Below, piece by piece: positions 45,533 to 54,875 of a DNA stretch of 64,000 nucleotides (within the stretch, counting starts at the first letter, position 1; every line of letters starts with the position of its first letter). The DNA comes from Albugo candida (Eukaryota; Oomycota; Peronosporomycetes; Albuginales; Albuginaceae). The stretch is taken from NCBI GenBank assembly GCA_905220665.1, contig CAJNAR010000012.1, positions 186,001 to 250,000 of the forward strand, written 5' to 3'. The notes beneath the pieces were generated by a model. That model did not search any database, was not told the origin of the DNA, and saw only the letters and a program-made list of their open reading frames with translations. A program made the translations under genes and the position numbers.

Positions 45533-46783
45533 ATGGTCGATTTAGAATACGATGAGAGCAAATTATGGAGTCCAACAAAGCGCCAGGAATACATTGACAA
45601 TTTGGCGGAAATGTCGCTATTTGACGATCATGTTGTAGAAGGAGATGTTATGGTTGATGCAATACAAGCGTTGATTGAGGAGGGTGAAAGTGCTGAAAGT
45701 CTGGCAATGCATTGGAAGGCGAAAGGGAATGAAATGTTCCAAACTGCGAAAAAACACAATTCAAAATACTATCGTGACGCGTTGCAATACTATTCGAAAG
45801 CTATTGCGTATGGACTTGAGGCACTGAAATTGACGCCAGAGCAACGAGCCCCAAGTTATAACATCACGGAATTAATGGCTCAAATATACTCCAATCGATC
45901 CGCGGTTCATTTAGCACTGAAGAATTACGGAAGTTGTCGTTCAGACGCAGCGGTTGCAATTGGTTTTGACTGCAAGCACATCAAATCGTATTTTCGAGGT
46001 GCAAAAGCATCTCAAAAACTGCAAAAGCCTCATGACACGCTTCGGTATTGCATGGAAGGCCTTCAAATTGATCCATCATCCAAACAGCTCCAACAGCTTG
46101 AAAAAGAAGCACGACTTCTTTTGCAAAAAATTCAATCAGAAATGGATCAGAAAGACAGGGAGCATCAACAACGTAGATCACAAGTCGCCCGATATCGTTC
46201 GTGGTGCGTTGCTCGTCGGATTCGAGTTGGCCGCTCCCTATTCGAAGATCAGCGAGTACGGCAGTACGAATTAGCTCCGCATGTTGAGAACGAGACAAAC
46301 GATATGGTTTGGCCAGTTCTTTTTCTCTATGATGAATACCAAACTTCTGATCTTGTGGAAGCATTTGGCGAGCATGATACATTCGTGGAACATTTGGCAA
46401 ACATGTTTCCTGAAGGTGGCCCCTACTGTAAATGGGACATAGAAGAATCATATCAGGCTTCCAATTTGCTTCTTTATGTTCGAGCCAATGAATCGATTCC
46501 ATTTCATACTGAGGAGGACTGGTATGTCGCTCTTGCCGAAGAGCCGGAGCCCGAGCAAGAGGAACGGGAGCGAATAGAGCGAGAAGAACGACATGCTTTA
46601 CAAACGGAAGAATGGATACAGATCTCTCTTCTCAATGAACTTGTAAATCTTTTACAACACAAATCTTATGTCGTTCCCGGCATTCCCATCATACACGTGC
46701 AAGCTCGAAATTCCAAAGCAAATCGCGCCTTCATTCATCACAAAACATTCATTTCGATAAAGCAAAATACTAAATCGATTTGA
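45533..46783 (+). CDS. TTC4: TTC4/Cns1-type TPR co-chaperone
   Basis: Single exon, 416 residues, ATG at 45,533. Three TPR repeats lie at about 55-180 (HWKAKGNEMFQTAKKH, MAQIYSNRSAVHLALKNYGS, IKSYFRGAKASQKLQK). A charged helix and a C-terminal wheel-type domain follow, with MVWPVLFLYDEYQTSDLVEAF, the layout of TTC4 and yeast Cns1. These bind the C-terminal MEEVD ends of HSP90/HSP70. Its head-to-head partner NUDC is also an HSP90 co-chaperone. The last about 100 residues are acidic, then basic. Confidence 0.87.
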   Translation: MVDLEYDESKLWSPTKRQEYIDNLAEMSLFDDHVVEGDVMVDAIQALIEEGESAESLAMHWKAKGNEMFQTAKKHNSKYYRDALQYYSKAIAYGLEALKLTPEQRAPSYNITELMAQIYSNRSAVHLALKNYGSCRSDAAVAIGFDCKHIKSYFRGAKASQKLQKPHDTLRYCMEGLQIDPSSKQLQQLEKEARLLLQKIQSEMDQKDREHQQRRSQVARYRSWCVARRIRVGRSLFEDQRVRQYELAPHVENETNDMVWPVLFLYDEYQTSDLVEAFGEHDTFVEHLANMFPEGGPYCKWDIEESYQASNLLLYVRANESIPFHTEEDWYVALAEEPEPEQEERERIEREERHALQTEEWIQISLLNELVNLLQHKSYVVPGIPIIHVQARNSKANRAFIHHKTFISIKQNTKSI

Positions 46784-46897
46784 TTGGGTAAAACCTTTTT
46801 GAATTGATTATCTCTTTCTGTCCAATTCTCGCACATTATTTGACAGAATGTATTTTAATTGGCCAGACATTTGTACGTGTAACAAAAGTTCGTCCCG

Positions 46898-47259
46898 ATG
46901 GTACTCACAGCTCGAGAATCTTGTTCCCTTCAGACTCTGACATCTCATCGTTCTGTGTTATAATTATCAAACAGGCTGGACTAATCTTAAATCCAAAGCC
47001 ATTTTTGACCGGTCTCACAGGGAAAAGCGTCGTGGTTCGTTTAAAATGGGGAATGGAGTACAAAGGAGTGTTGGTCTCCGTCGACTCGTACATGAACTTG
47101 CAATTAGCTGGCGCCGAAGAATATATCGACGGTAATCTGGCTGGAAATCTGGGTGAGATTCTAATTCGGTGCAATAATGTACTTTACCTCCGTGGACTTC
47201 GCGAGGATGAAAGCGAATGTCGTAAACCAGAGGATGACGCCGACATGGACGAGAGATAG
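46898..47259 (+). CDS. SNRPF: Small nuclear ribonucleoprotein Sm F
   Basis: Two exons proposed: 46,898-46,900 (the ATG alone, followed by GTACTC) and 46,975-47,259, giving 95 residues. Exon 2 starts A-G-L-I-L and then has the SmF hallmark [20 protein letters not shown]. It continues with Sm1 ([19 protein letters not shown]) and Sm2 ([16 protein letters not shown]) motifs and an acidic tail. SmF is part of the heptameric ring on U1, U2, U4 and U5 snRNAs. The open frame runs further upstream without an ATG, so an intron is needed. The single-codon first exon mirrors SEC61B but is not proven. Confidence 0.88.
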
Positions 47260-47353
47260 AAGTGACGCTTGTTATTCAATATAGCATGCAATTGATTTTA
47301 TAACAAGTGTGTTATCTGAATTAACTGTTATACGCAGCCGATATGAGTTGAAC

Positions 47354-49499
47354 TTAGGACTTTAAAAAACCAAACAGATCATCATCGTTAAAGTCAACAT
47401 CCATATCGAGCGTCCCCCATCGCTCAAGATCGAATACGTCTTCAGAAATCTCTGAAATTGGATGAGAAGGAAGCGGATTCGATGCTGAGAAACTATTGCA
47501 AATCGGGTGAAGAACCGATGTTCTATCACATTGCGAGTTTTTCAATGATGCGGGAGGTTGATCAGAGGGTAGTAGCGTTATTTCCGGCAATTCTGACGTC
47601 GGATAGAAAAACCCATCGGGTTTCGTGGTTTGATGGTCTATTTGTGTGGAAATTGTCGATTCTGTATCGTTGGGCTCGGGTTTTGGAAGTGCTGAAGAAA
47701 CCATTTTTGGACGAATCTGTTTGTGCCGCATCGAAGAAATACTTGGAGGCAAACCGGATTGCGCCCATTCTACCGGATTTTTTTCTTGCGTTGAACTAGC
47801 TTCCATCGACGAAGCGTCTGCTAAAACCTGGTTCTTCTGATTGTCGTCCCAAATGTGCTGAGATACCGCAACTTTGCGCGATAGCATTTTCCGATGTAGA
47901 TTCATTTGAGCATGCATCGCCAAATGCATTCGCGTCTGCACGTCCGAGGTCTCCTGATCCAACATGAGTGGCTCACATGCGAGAACGGCATTCCGTTCAG
48001 CCGCTGTCGTAAAACTGCGATCATGATCCATGGAAGATATCGTGGCTTCATCCGTTATAAAGTTTGACTCACTCGATACAAGCACACTGTCGTTCGCTAC
48101 AGTAATATTTGGGGACAACAACGAGCTCAATATACTCCACTGAGGATCGCTTTCTACGTCTCCTTCAAACTCGTGTCTTTCAGTGTCATCACCAGCCAGC
48201 AAATCGCCTTGATCTCCTTCCTCCGTCTCTATGTGGAATCTATCGACATTCGTTGCATCTCTAGATTTGGATTCACACATCTCTGAATTCTTCTTTTGCG
48301 TACCACCATCCACTATCCGTCCACTTTTCCGAGAACCGGTTTTCGAAGAAGCCTAATGCATTTACGATACTTTTATACTGAAACTCTTTAATTTCGAGTA
48401 ACGTACCTGACAAAAATCTTTTTCGTTGCGATCAAACATATTCTCGTCCGTGTCATTCACATGATATATCGCACGCTGCGGTATATGAGGTGGTACATGA
48501 CTCTTTGTAGTGTTTCGTGTACAAGTGTGAGATGCTATAGATTGTCCACCCGCGATGATGGTTGGTCTGGTATCAGCTCTAAGACCTTCTAAGTCTTTTG
48601 TTTCATTACCATCTAGACTTTTGGCAACAGGAGTCCCATCCAGTGCATTTGGGTCAAATTGGACACATTTTGGTAATCGAGGAGACATTGTCGATTGACT
48701 CAAGTTCATGTGAATGTGTGTATTTTTATCATGATTCGGGAGAACCATTTCCCATTGTCTAGGTCGCTTACGACTCGCACCTGGGTGGTACATAAACATT
48801 GGGTGACACGGTGCCTTCATTGAGTCTTTTTCTGGTATCTGAATCTTGTTTGATTGCTTTTTGATACTTTGTTTTGAGTCTGTCGGTGCGTTTTGTTCAT
48901 AATAAATGCGAAGGAATTCTTGGCGAGAGCGCTCATAATTCATTCGAAATTTCTGTAAATGACTTTTTAAATGCTCTGTTGTTAATTGTTCCGCTGAGCC
49001 GGTCGACTGCATGAGCTACGAACAAAAGTCATTCTCCCAATAATTCACATTCTTATACAAAACCTACCAATAACAGAGCTTTCGGCGACGCATTTTTGAG
49101 CCCAACTACGAACAGAATTAAGGGAATTGAGAAATGGGTCAGCAATCACAATCGATAGAGAATCTCACCGTCAAAAATAGCAGCTACAAACAAGCGGTGA
49201 AGCTCTTCCGGCCAGACGAATCGCTTTGTTTTGCGTTCATACTTTCGATGAGAAGGTGAGGGAACATTTGGACGAGAAGAAGCGGTTCCACATGTTCTTT
49301 TCGTGCTTCCAATCGCTATTTCATTCTGACCCTTTGATTTGGATCGACTCGGGCGAACGGATGCCATCGATAAGTCTGTCATACAGTCAGACACAGCGAC
49401 CGAACCTGTCTTAGATTCGCATATTGAAGATTCGCAAATAGTCGAGCTTGGAGGGTAATTGTCCGTGTTGGATGAGGGTTCTGTTTCGGCTGAAAGCAT
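47354..49499 (-). CDS. GARP/Myb-type (SHAQKYF-like) transcription factor
   Basis: Four exons: 49,169-49,499, 49,068-49,105, 48,407-49,015 and 47,354-48,352, giving 658 residues with matching phases. The single Myb-like GARP domain is assembled from three exons: KRFVWPEELHRLFVAAIFD, VGLKNASPKALLL, then LMQS...LTTEHLKSHLQKFR. The SHLQKFR end is the SHAQKYF-like signature that binds DNA. The rest is Ser/Asp/Thr-rich and disordered. The extreme C-terminus (LERWGTLDMDVDFNDDDLFGFLKS, in part) is an acidic-aromatic stretch like a transactivation domain. It is head to tail with the next minus-strand gene and convergent with SmF. Targets are unknown. Confidence 0.87.
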
Positions 49500-49767
49500 T
49501 CCGCTCTACAACGTGATTGCCCGATTCTGATGGTATTAATTTATTACCGATATTGGTGAAGGGAGCAAGGAATGAGAAATGCGTGCAAAAGGGTCGAAGC
49601 GGATGGACAGCTATTGATGAAAGCCAAGTGTGGCTTTTGTTCGAACGTCGAATGCGCACTTTGCTTATGTACGAATGCTAAATTCGAATGGTGAAGCAAC
49701 TAACGCCCAAATCAGCGAATGTCTTTCATCGACTTCAGGTGACGCACAACAGAACGTAAAGATTGTA

Positions 49768-50597
49768 TCATTCATACAGACTCTCATCGTATTCTATGTG
49801 ATCTTCCAACTGACGTGCCGCTGCATTCAATGATTTCCATTCCTCTTCGATATCTTTGACAAGAGTGAGTGTGAGATTCTTCTTCTTCTTCTTCCAGAAT
49901 ACGTCTTTGATAGAACCGTACAGTTTTGTGATAATCAGACTTTTTGCGACGAGTCTGGTATCTGAATGAAACAGATCCAATGAGAGCGAAGATGTAGTCC
50001 ATTTCTACATAAACATAATAAGTCTCATAGATTATTGGCTATAATATAAGAAAAAGCGTTTACCACTTTTAATTGATCATCTGTAAAGTCATCCGAGATT
50101 GAGTCACTGAGATAAATGCTACCACAAGAAAGCATCTTAGCTACGTATTGCATCCAGGGTCTACCTGATTACTTCACAAAGCTTTTCTGATCGGTCCATG
50201 CGTACGTGGAGATCATCGTTTTCTTCACTGTAGCTTCATCTGAGCCATTTGATGATTGACGCTGCCGATGCGCGTAATAATAGCTGTTGGCGCCATTTCT
50301 GATTATATTTTCTTGTAGTGCAGAAACTCCAGTATCCAAATCACTCTTTTGCTTTTTGTTTGGAGTCTTCCGGAAAGATGTCTCTATCACATCCGAAACG
50401 GAATCTTTCGCAAATACTTTACGCCAAATGAAATGTAAAAACACTCCAGATAGAGCCACAAGCACCAGACTCAATGCAATTTCTTGGAATTTGGGCTTGT
50501 TTAGATGTAATACTCCCAAAGGCGTGACCAGCACGATGTAGTCAGCATCAGAATTTGGATTATAAATGTACGGGAAGAACAACTTCGAGTTCGTCAT
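49768..50597 (-). CDS. Membrane protein of unknown function
   Basis: Three exons proposed: 50,206-50,597, 50,064-50,160 and 49,768-50,004, giving 241 residues with consistent phases. There is one clear membrane helix at about 41-60 (IALSLVLVALSGVFLHFIW) preceded by a short hydrophilic N-terminus. A basic Ser-rich stretch follows, then a hydrophobic/amphipathic C-terminal half (RLVAKSLIITKLYGSIKDVFWKKKKKN) and an acidic tail. I do not recognise the family. The 45-nt first intron bridges an in-frame TAA near 50,172 and is short but GT-AG. If that intron is wrong, two separate ORFs would result. Confidence 0.55.
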
Positions 50598-52529
50598 TCA
50601 AAACCCGATACTATAACTTGATTGGCCATAAAAAAATCCGTCAGATTGGATAATCAAAAGCTCGTGAAAATGCTCGACGGAATCCTCCAAGCTAAACGCA
50701 TGAGATCGATGACTACGTAGAATCAGGCTGCCTCTGCATTCCAGCACCTTCCTCCCTCGCTTCTCAAACCCCTCAAGATAGCACGAATGTCACTTTTTAG
50801 CCGCTTTTGCTGAAGTGGGCAACACCTCGTAATGGATTGCTTTGTGTAATGATCGGCTCAACTTTCTGAGGTAGGTATGCTACTGCGTGCTCTTTACCGT
50901 CTACTCCGCGACAATTGTCGTACACGGCTAGAGCGTGATGAAGTACTCCGCGGCTGGAGCAATTCGGCTGGACTGCGTGGAGGATGAGCGAGAGAGGAGA
51001 AGGTATTGTTCCACGCGCTGTAGTTTTCATGCTGTCGCCAGTCCGTTATGAGCCTTCACCCAATGTTCAAATTGGTCCGCTTTATAATATAGCTTTTGCG
51101 AAAGCTTTGCAGGACATGAGTAAAGAGAATATCACAGGTCTTACAGGCAAGTCAATTTATGAAGTCGCTCGATGCGGTCGTCCCGCCCTACCGTTTGTAG
51201 CTGTAATAGATTTTCTGATTCCTTTGAATGACAGCATACTTTCTCAGTTTGCTTTCTATCGCCTTAGTTGTATGGGAACATGTAAAGAGACAAACGGGTT
51301 GAATAGAAAATGATAATAAGCGTCCGAATGCATTGAATTGCATGGCATGGCTTATCGACACTTGCTGCGAGAACAACGTGTTTGGCACTGAGCTTTCGGT
51401 AGCCGCACGCAAACGATGTATAAACACGACAAACAGGTACGTATGCAGGTCAGATGAATTGCCATCCTCGTACTGAGGTTAAAAGTGGAAATTTATAATG
51501 ATGGTGTTGATGTGATGGTGGGACACGGACAAATATATACTTCTCGTTGGACCAGTCCACCAGAAGCACATACAAAGCGATGTAACTTCTTCGAGAAGGG
51601 TAATTATTTGAATGGAGCCTAATCAAAGACGGGCGTAGAGATGTCTCGTACTCCACAGACCGATGTCTCGTCGCGTGATCTTAACTGCCTCACTTGACGA
51701 CATTGATTATTGTTCCCAAATACATTCATGAAGTTATGTTGCATTCTTTTGGTTTGACGCATATGGAAATACGGAAATGATGCGCTTTTGGTAACTGACA
51801 AATTGCCATTTTGCTTGAACCAAATTGAACTCGTCGAACGTCATTTGTTTGGATTTTATTGGATGAAGGCATGAGTCCCTATAGGAGTATACGACTTCCC
51901 AAACTCGTGCGTTTTATGCGTTAGAATGGCTTAAAACGCATCAAAAGCTTTATACAGAAGACCATAGATGCACACTCACCACAAAGCACTACATAAGATC
52001 GTATGGAACGGTCGAAGGGTACTCCAATCAAAAATGGCAGTTATTGTCTCTAGATGTGACTTGTTGGGCTCAGGAGTTTGGACACAAGGATGGTGATTCT
52101 CACACACTTTGGTGTAAGTAGGTGCGAGACTTCCTTTGAAGCGTTGTTCGCTTCCCTGAGAATAAATGATCTATTTTATGCTATACATTGTGTATGTCAA
52201 TCGATGCGTGGGTAAAAAGTTTGTAGGAATCTACCCATTGAGGCAAGTATCACAAAATTGGGCCAGGAACCAATGGGACGGTTGAAAGAGAGGCGAAGAG
52301 CATGTAAACGATATGTGGATACGTTAGTATGATCGGTAAACATGTCTTACGACGCAGTGAAAGTGAACGGGTATCATTATACAGGAGACTTTATAGGAAT
52401 GTCTATCGAGTCACTGTTACCAGAAAAGGATATTGACTTGGGGATACCAAAGATTGACTCGTGTGTTGGCTCAAGGAAAATATAGCGAATAGGAAGGGAT
52501 GTATTTGCTGTTGAATGTATGCTTCATGC
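50598..52529. other. Gene-poor stretch, no confident gene
   Basis: Frames at 50,984-51,313 (plus, 109 codons) and 51,030-50,797 (minus) overlap head to head and have no recognisable domain. A short intact frame at 52,342-52,482 (plus, starting M-S-Y-D-A-V-K-V) has no recognisable domain either. I call none of them. No RNA gene or tandem repeat was seen. Confidence 0.3.
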
Positions 52530-52964
52530 TTAATGGGCCTGATCATAATGGCTCGGTTCAATCAACGCCGGATCAACTGCCGTATCTATATGATCCTCAT
52601 GTCCCGGGCAATAACCATCTTCGAACTCACCCATACCACACATTCGGATGACATTTTGTTTCGCCAGCGCGTGATCTTCGCGGCCGGTATACTTGACAGA
52701 ATATATCTTGAACTCTCTAAGGTCTGAGTCAAATTTAAATTCAAAATTATGAGACACTGCGTGTTCAATGCAAGGTGCATGATCCAAAATCTCATAATTT
52801 GAGTTCCTTTGTTCTGCGATTCGAAGTTCTCGGTATCTTACTGACCCGTGTCCACGCAACGGTAGTTTAAAACAGAATGTTTCTTGACACTCCACGAAAA
52901 GACGATCGAACGGAAACCACACGATCATCATCGCAGGAAACCATACACGTTGACTCGTTCTCAT
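52530..52964 (-). CDS. Candidate small secreted protein, open member of repeat family A
   Basis: Open frame of 144 residues. The N-terminus has a hydrophobic run (VWFPAMMIVWFPF) that may be a signal peptide, although it contains prolines and starts M-R-T-S-Q-R. Cysteines occur at 26, 31, 65, 109 and 119. The segment CGMGEFEDGYC at 109-119 followed by PGHEDH is conserved in decayed copy A2 (CGNGAFFSDGFC then HEHL near 24,980), which has several stops elsewhere. Conservation of this motif while the rest decays suggests it was a real coding sequence. No domain is recognised. The alternative is a chance open frame inside a non-coding repeat. Confidence 0.45.
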   Translation of the reverse strand: MRTSQRVWFPAMMIVWFPFDRLFVECQETFCFKLPLRGHGSVRYRELRIAEQRNSNYEILDHAPCIEHAVSHNFEFKFDSDLREFKIYSVKYTGREDHALAKQNVIRMCGMGEFEDGYCPGHEDHIDTAVDPALIEPSHYDQAH

Positions 52965-53665
52965 CTTGTTGGTATCAAAGTTCTTTGACTTGAATTAGAA
53001 AATGAGATATACTCTGACAGACGGATGGATTTTCAGAGCCATTCATTTTGCGACGTGACAAAATTGATATATTCAGAGGGTTGAACAAGTAACCTGCTTA
53101 TTCCGTTCTACGAACATTCCATCCTCCAATCACCTGTGCGTGGCAAAGCGAGTCACCTTTATCGAACGATGCTGTCCCACTTCATCGACTCAAAACTCGA
53201 TTATGTGGCATGATCGGGATTGCGAAAGTATTTTGTAAGACAGGTTATCAATTAAGCCAAGGTTTGTTTATGTTTCTCTAAGGTAGTGTTTGGTTATGAA
53301 AACACGTCCTTACTGCTCCGACTTGATGGACGTAGAAGCTGTGGAATATTAGACGGCAACCTCATTTGCAAGATTGATCGAATTGCGATAAGTCTGCTTC
53401 ACCAAGTTTGTGGAATGTCCGTAGGAATCAACTCATCGCGCGCAGAAGAGGCTTTCCACGGAAACGGATATGGTTCTTCAAGGAAACGCGTTCATAATAT
53501 ATCAAAATTATAGTGAAGTACGGTGCCGATCGATGTTAAACGTCCTTACTTGTGCATTTCGAGGTTCCAAGCTTGTCGGATCACAGCTGAAACAGGACAC
53601 TTAAAAGCTTCGTTTTGTGGTGATCTCGCTTCACATCGACGTATCTCACTTGGCTATTTGACATT
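52535..53665 (-). repeat. Repeat family A, copy A3
   Basis: Homologous in inverted orientation to 23,980-25,030 over about 1 kb, with many shared blocks. Examples are aaaccatac...tgactcg.tctcatc near 52,938-52,966, gccattcattttgcgacg near 53,038, ctcgattatgtgg near 53,200, and cgttttgtggtgatctcgcttcac near 53,610. Similarity stops abruptly at about 53,665, where unrelated ESF1/WD40-derived sequence begins. The strand given follows the open frame at 52,530-52,964; the other strand carries the INSSRAEEAFHGNGYG remnant. Confidence 0.65.
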
Positions 53666-53785
53666 GCCGTACAACACTTGCACCGGCGCTCCCAATCCGC
53701 ACGGTCTATCCCATGTTTTGATAGTAAGACCACATATCACCGAGTTTTGTGCTTTTCTTTTCAAAGACAAAAGAACATCTTCTAT
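53666..53785 (-). pseudogene. Chimeric scrap of the WD40 and ESF1 genes
   Basis: On the minus strand the sequence reads EDVLLSLKRKAQNSV, the end of ESF1 (EDVLSSLKRKAQHSA at 30,334-30,376). It goes almost straight on to LTIKTWDRPCGLGAPVQVLY, equivalent to LTIRVWDTRCGLRAPVQVLY of the WD40 gene (31,017-31,080). About 640 bp that separate these two places at the source locus are missing. The gene order and strand are preserved, so this is a copy of the ESF1-WD40 junction region with an internal deletion. Introns give no hint, as both pieces are exonic. Confidence 0.8.
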
Positions 53786-54381
53786 ACATGGTTGTTGATG
53801 AGCTATTAATGTCGAGGATCTCCCCTCGACACATTCAGGGACATATTTACAAATTGCAAGAGTCATCTCTGACGAGAAGCCTTAAGCGAATTGCAATTCT
53901 GCGTGGACTTTCCAAGCCAGCAATTCTGACGACGCTCGCTACTACAACATTGGAAATACAGAGATCTTTCATAGCTGTGGGAATTGAGATGCTAGATAGT
54001 ACACATCGAGGCTAGAATGTCACAAGGAAATAGGAGCTCATGGCACGTAATCTTTGAACGGTGATAGTCCCTCAGGACAACGTCGTAATCAGCCTGTCAC
54101 CGAATGCTTTGCGCAGATTAAAATCCCTTTTGCCTGGGCGAAAGATCTCATACTCGCGCTTTACATAATGTCCCTACTCGGCATCTTTGCACTTTGCATC
54201 CCTTCAGTCTTCACTACTCTTCTACCACAAGCGAACATGAATAAGATTAAAGCTAACTCGTTGTCCCATTTGACATTCTGTCACGTAAAATCCATCAAAA
54301 GTACTGCTTCTACTGCATGCAAGTCATAAGATTGGCTAATTTCAGTCATAAAGGAATACGACATTTGCGCGACAAGAACCA
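53786..54381. other. Gene-poor stretch, no gene recognised
   Basis: A plus frame at 53,749-54,015 overlaps the pseudogene scrap, and another at 54,054-54,329 has a hydrophobic middle (DLILALYIMSLLGIFALCI). Neither has a recognisable domain. The last bases are the leader of the mL59-like gene. Confidence 0.3.
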
Positions 54382-54831
54382 ATGACATTACGACGAATGC
54401 TTCGATTGTCAGCGGAAGAAGCTGGCGCTGCGCTTCGTCCGACCTTTGTCGATGGAAAGTGGCGTCAACCTCTTCTCTCATCGCGTAGAGCGGTAATGCT
54501 AAAGAAACGCGCGCAAGCAGAAAATCTCGTCGGGAAATGGATCGTCGGGCACGGCGGATGGCTTCCGGAATGGGACAAACCGAACAAACATCACGTGATG
54601 CGACCGCCAAAAGGCCATAAAAACCAACGAAATGTACACGAAAGGTCTGAATGTCTCAAAGTTGCTATTTCTCTCTCTCTGATCGTTCACTTTAGAGTCG
54701 CTAAAATCCAAGCAGCTTTGGACAAAATGCCACAGAAACTTGAGGAGCACCGCAAAGCTATAAAATCTGCCAAACCGTTGCAAGGACTCGAGCTATGGCT
54801 ATCTGAGAAAGATGAAGACGTAGAGGAATAG
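54382..54831 (+). CDS. Putative mitochondrial large ribosomal subunit protein, mL59-like
   Basis: Two exons: 54,382-54,644 and 54,696-54,831, giving 132 residues. The intron (gtctgaatg...ctttag) joins NVHER to VAKIQAALDKMPQKLEEHRK. The N-terminus is basic (MTLRRMLRLS), fitting mitochondrial import. The central RPPKGHKNQRNVHERVAKIQ block followed by K-M-P resembles the mL59 (yeast MRPL25) conserved core as I recall it. The stop lies 44 bp from that of the convergent ELMO-domain gene. Assignment as a gene is good; the family name is tentative. Confidence 0.55.
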   Translation: MTLRRMLRLSAEEAGAALRPTFVDGKWRQPLLSSRRAVMLKKRAQAENLVGKWIVGHGGWLPEWDKPNKHHVMRPPKGHKNQRNVHERSECLKVAISLSLIVHFRVAKIQAALDKMPQKLEEHRKAIKSAKPLQGLELWLSEKDEDVEE

Positions 54832-54875
54832 AGGTTTATTCGATTTTCGAGCAGTAGAGGATGCATCGACTCCAA

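Noticed and set aside
50797..51313. Overlapping head-to-head frames on both strands
   Set aside because: Neither has a recognisable motif, good start context or a neighbour in a shared transcript; likely chance frames.
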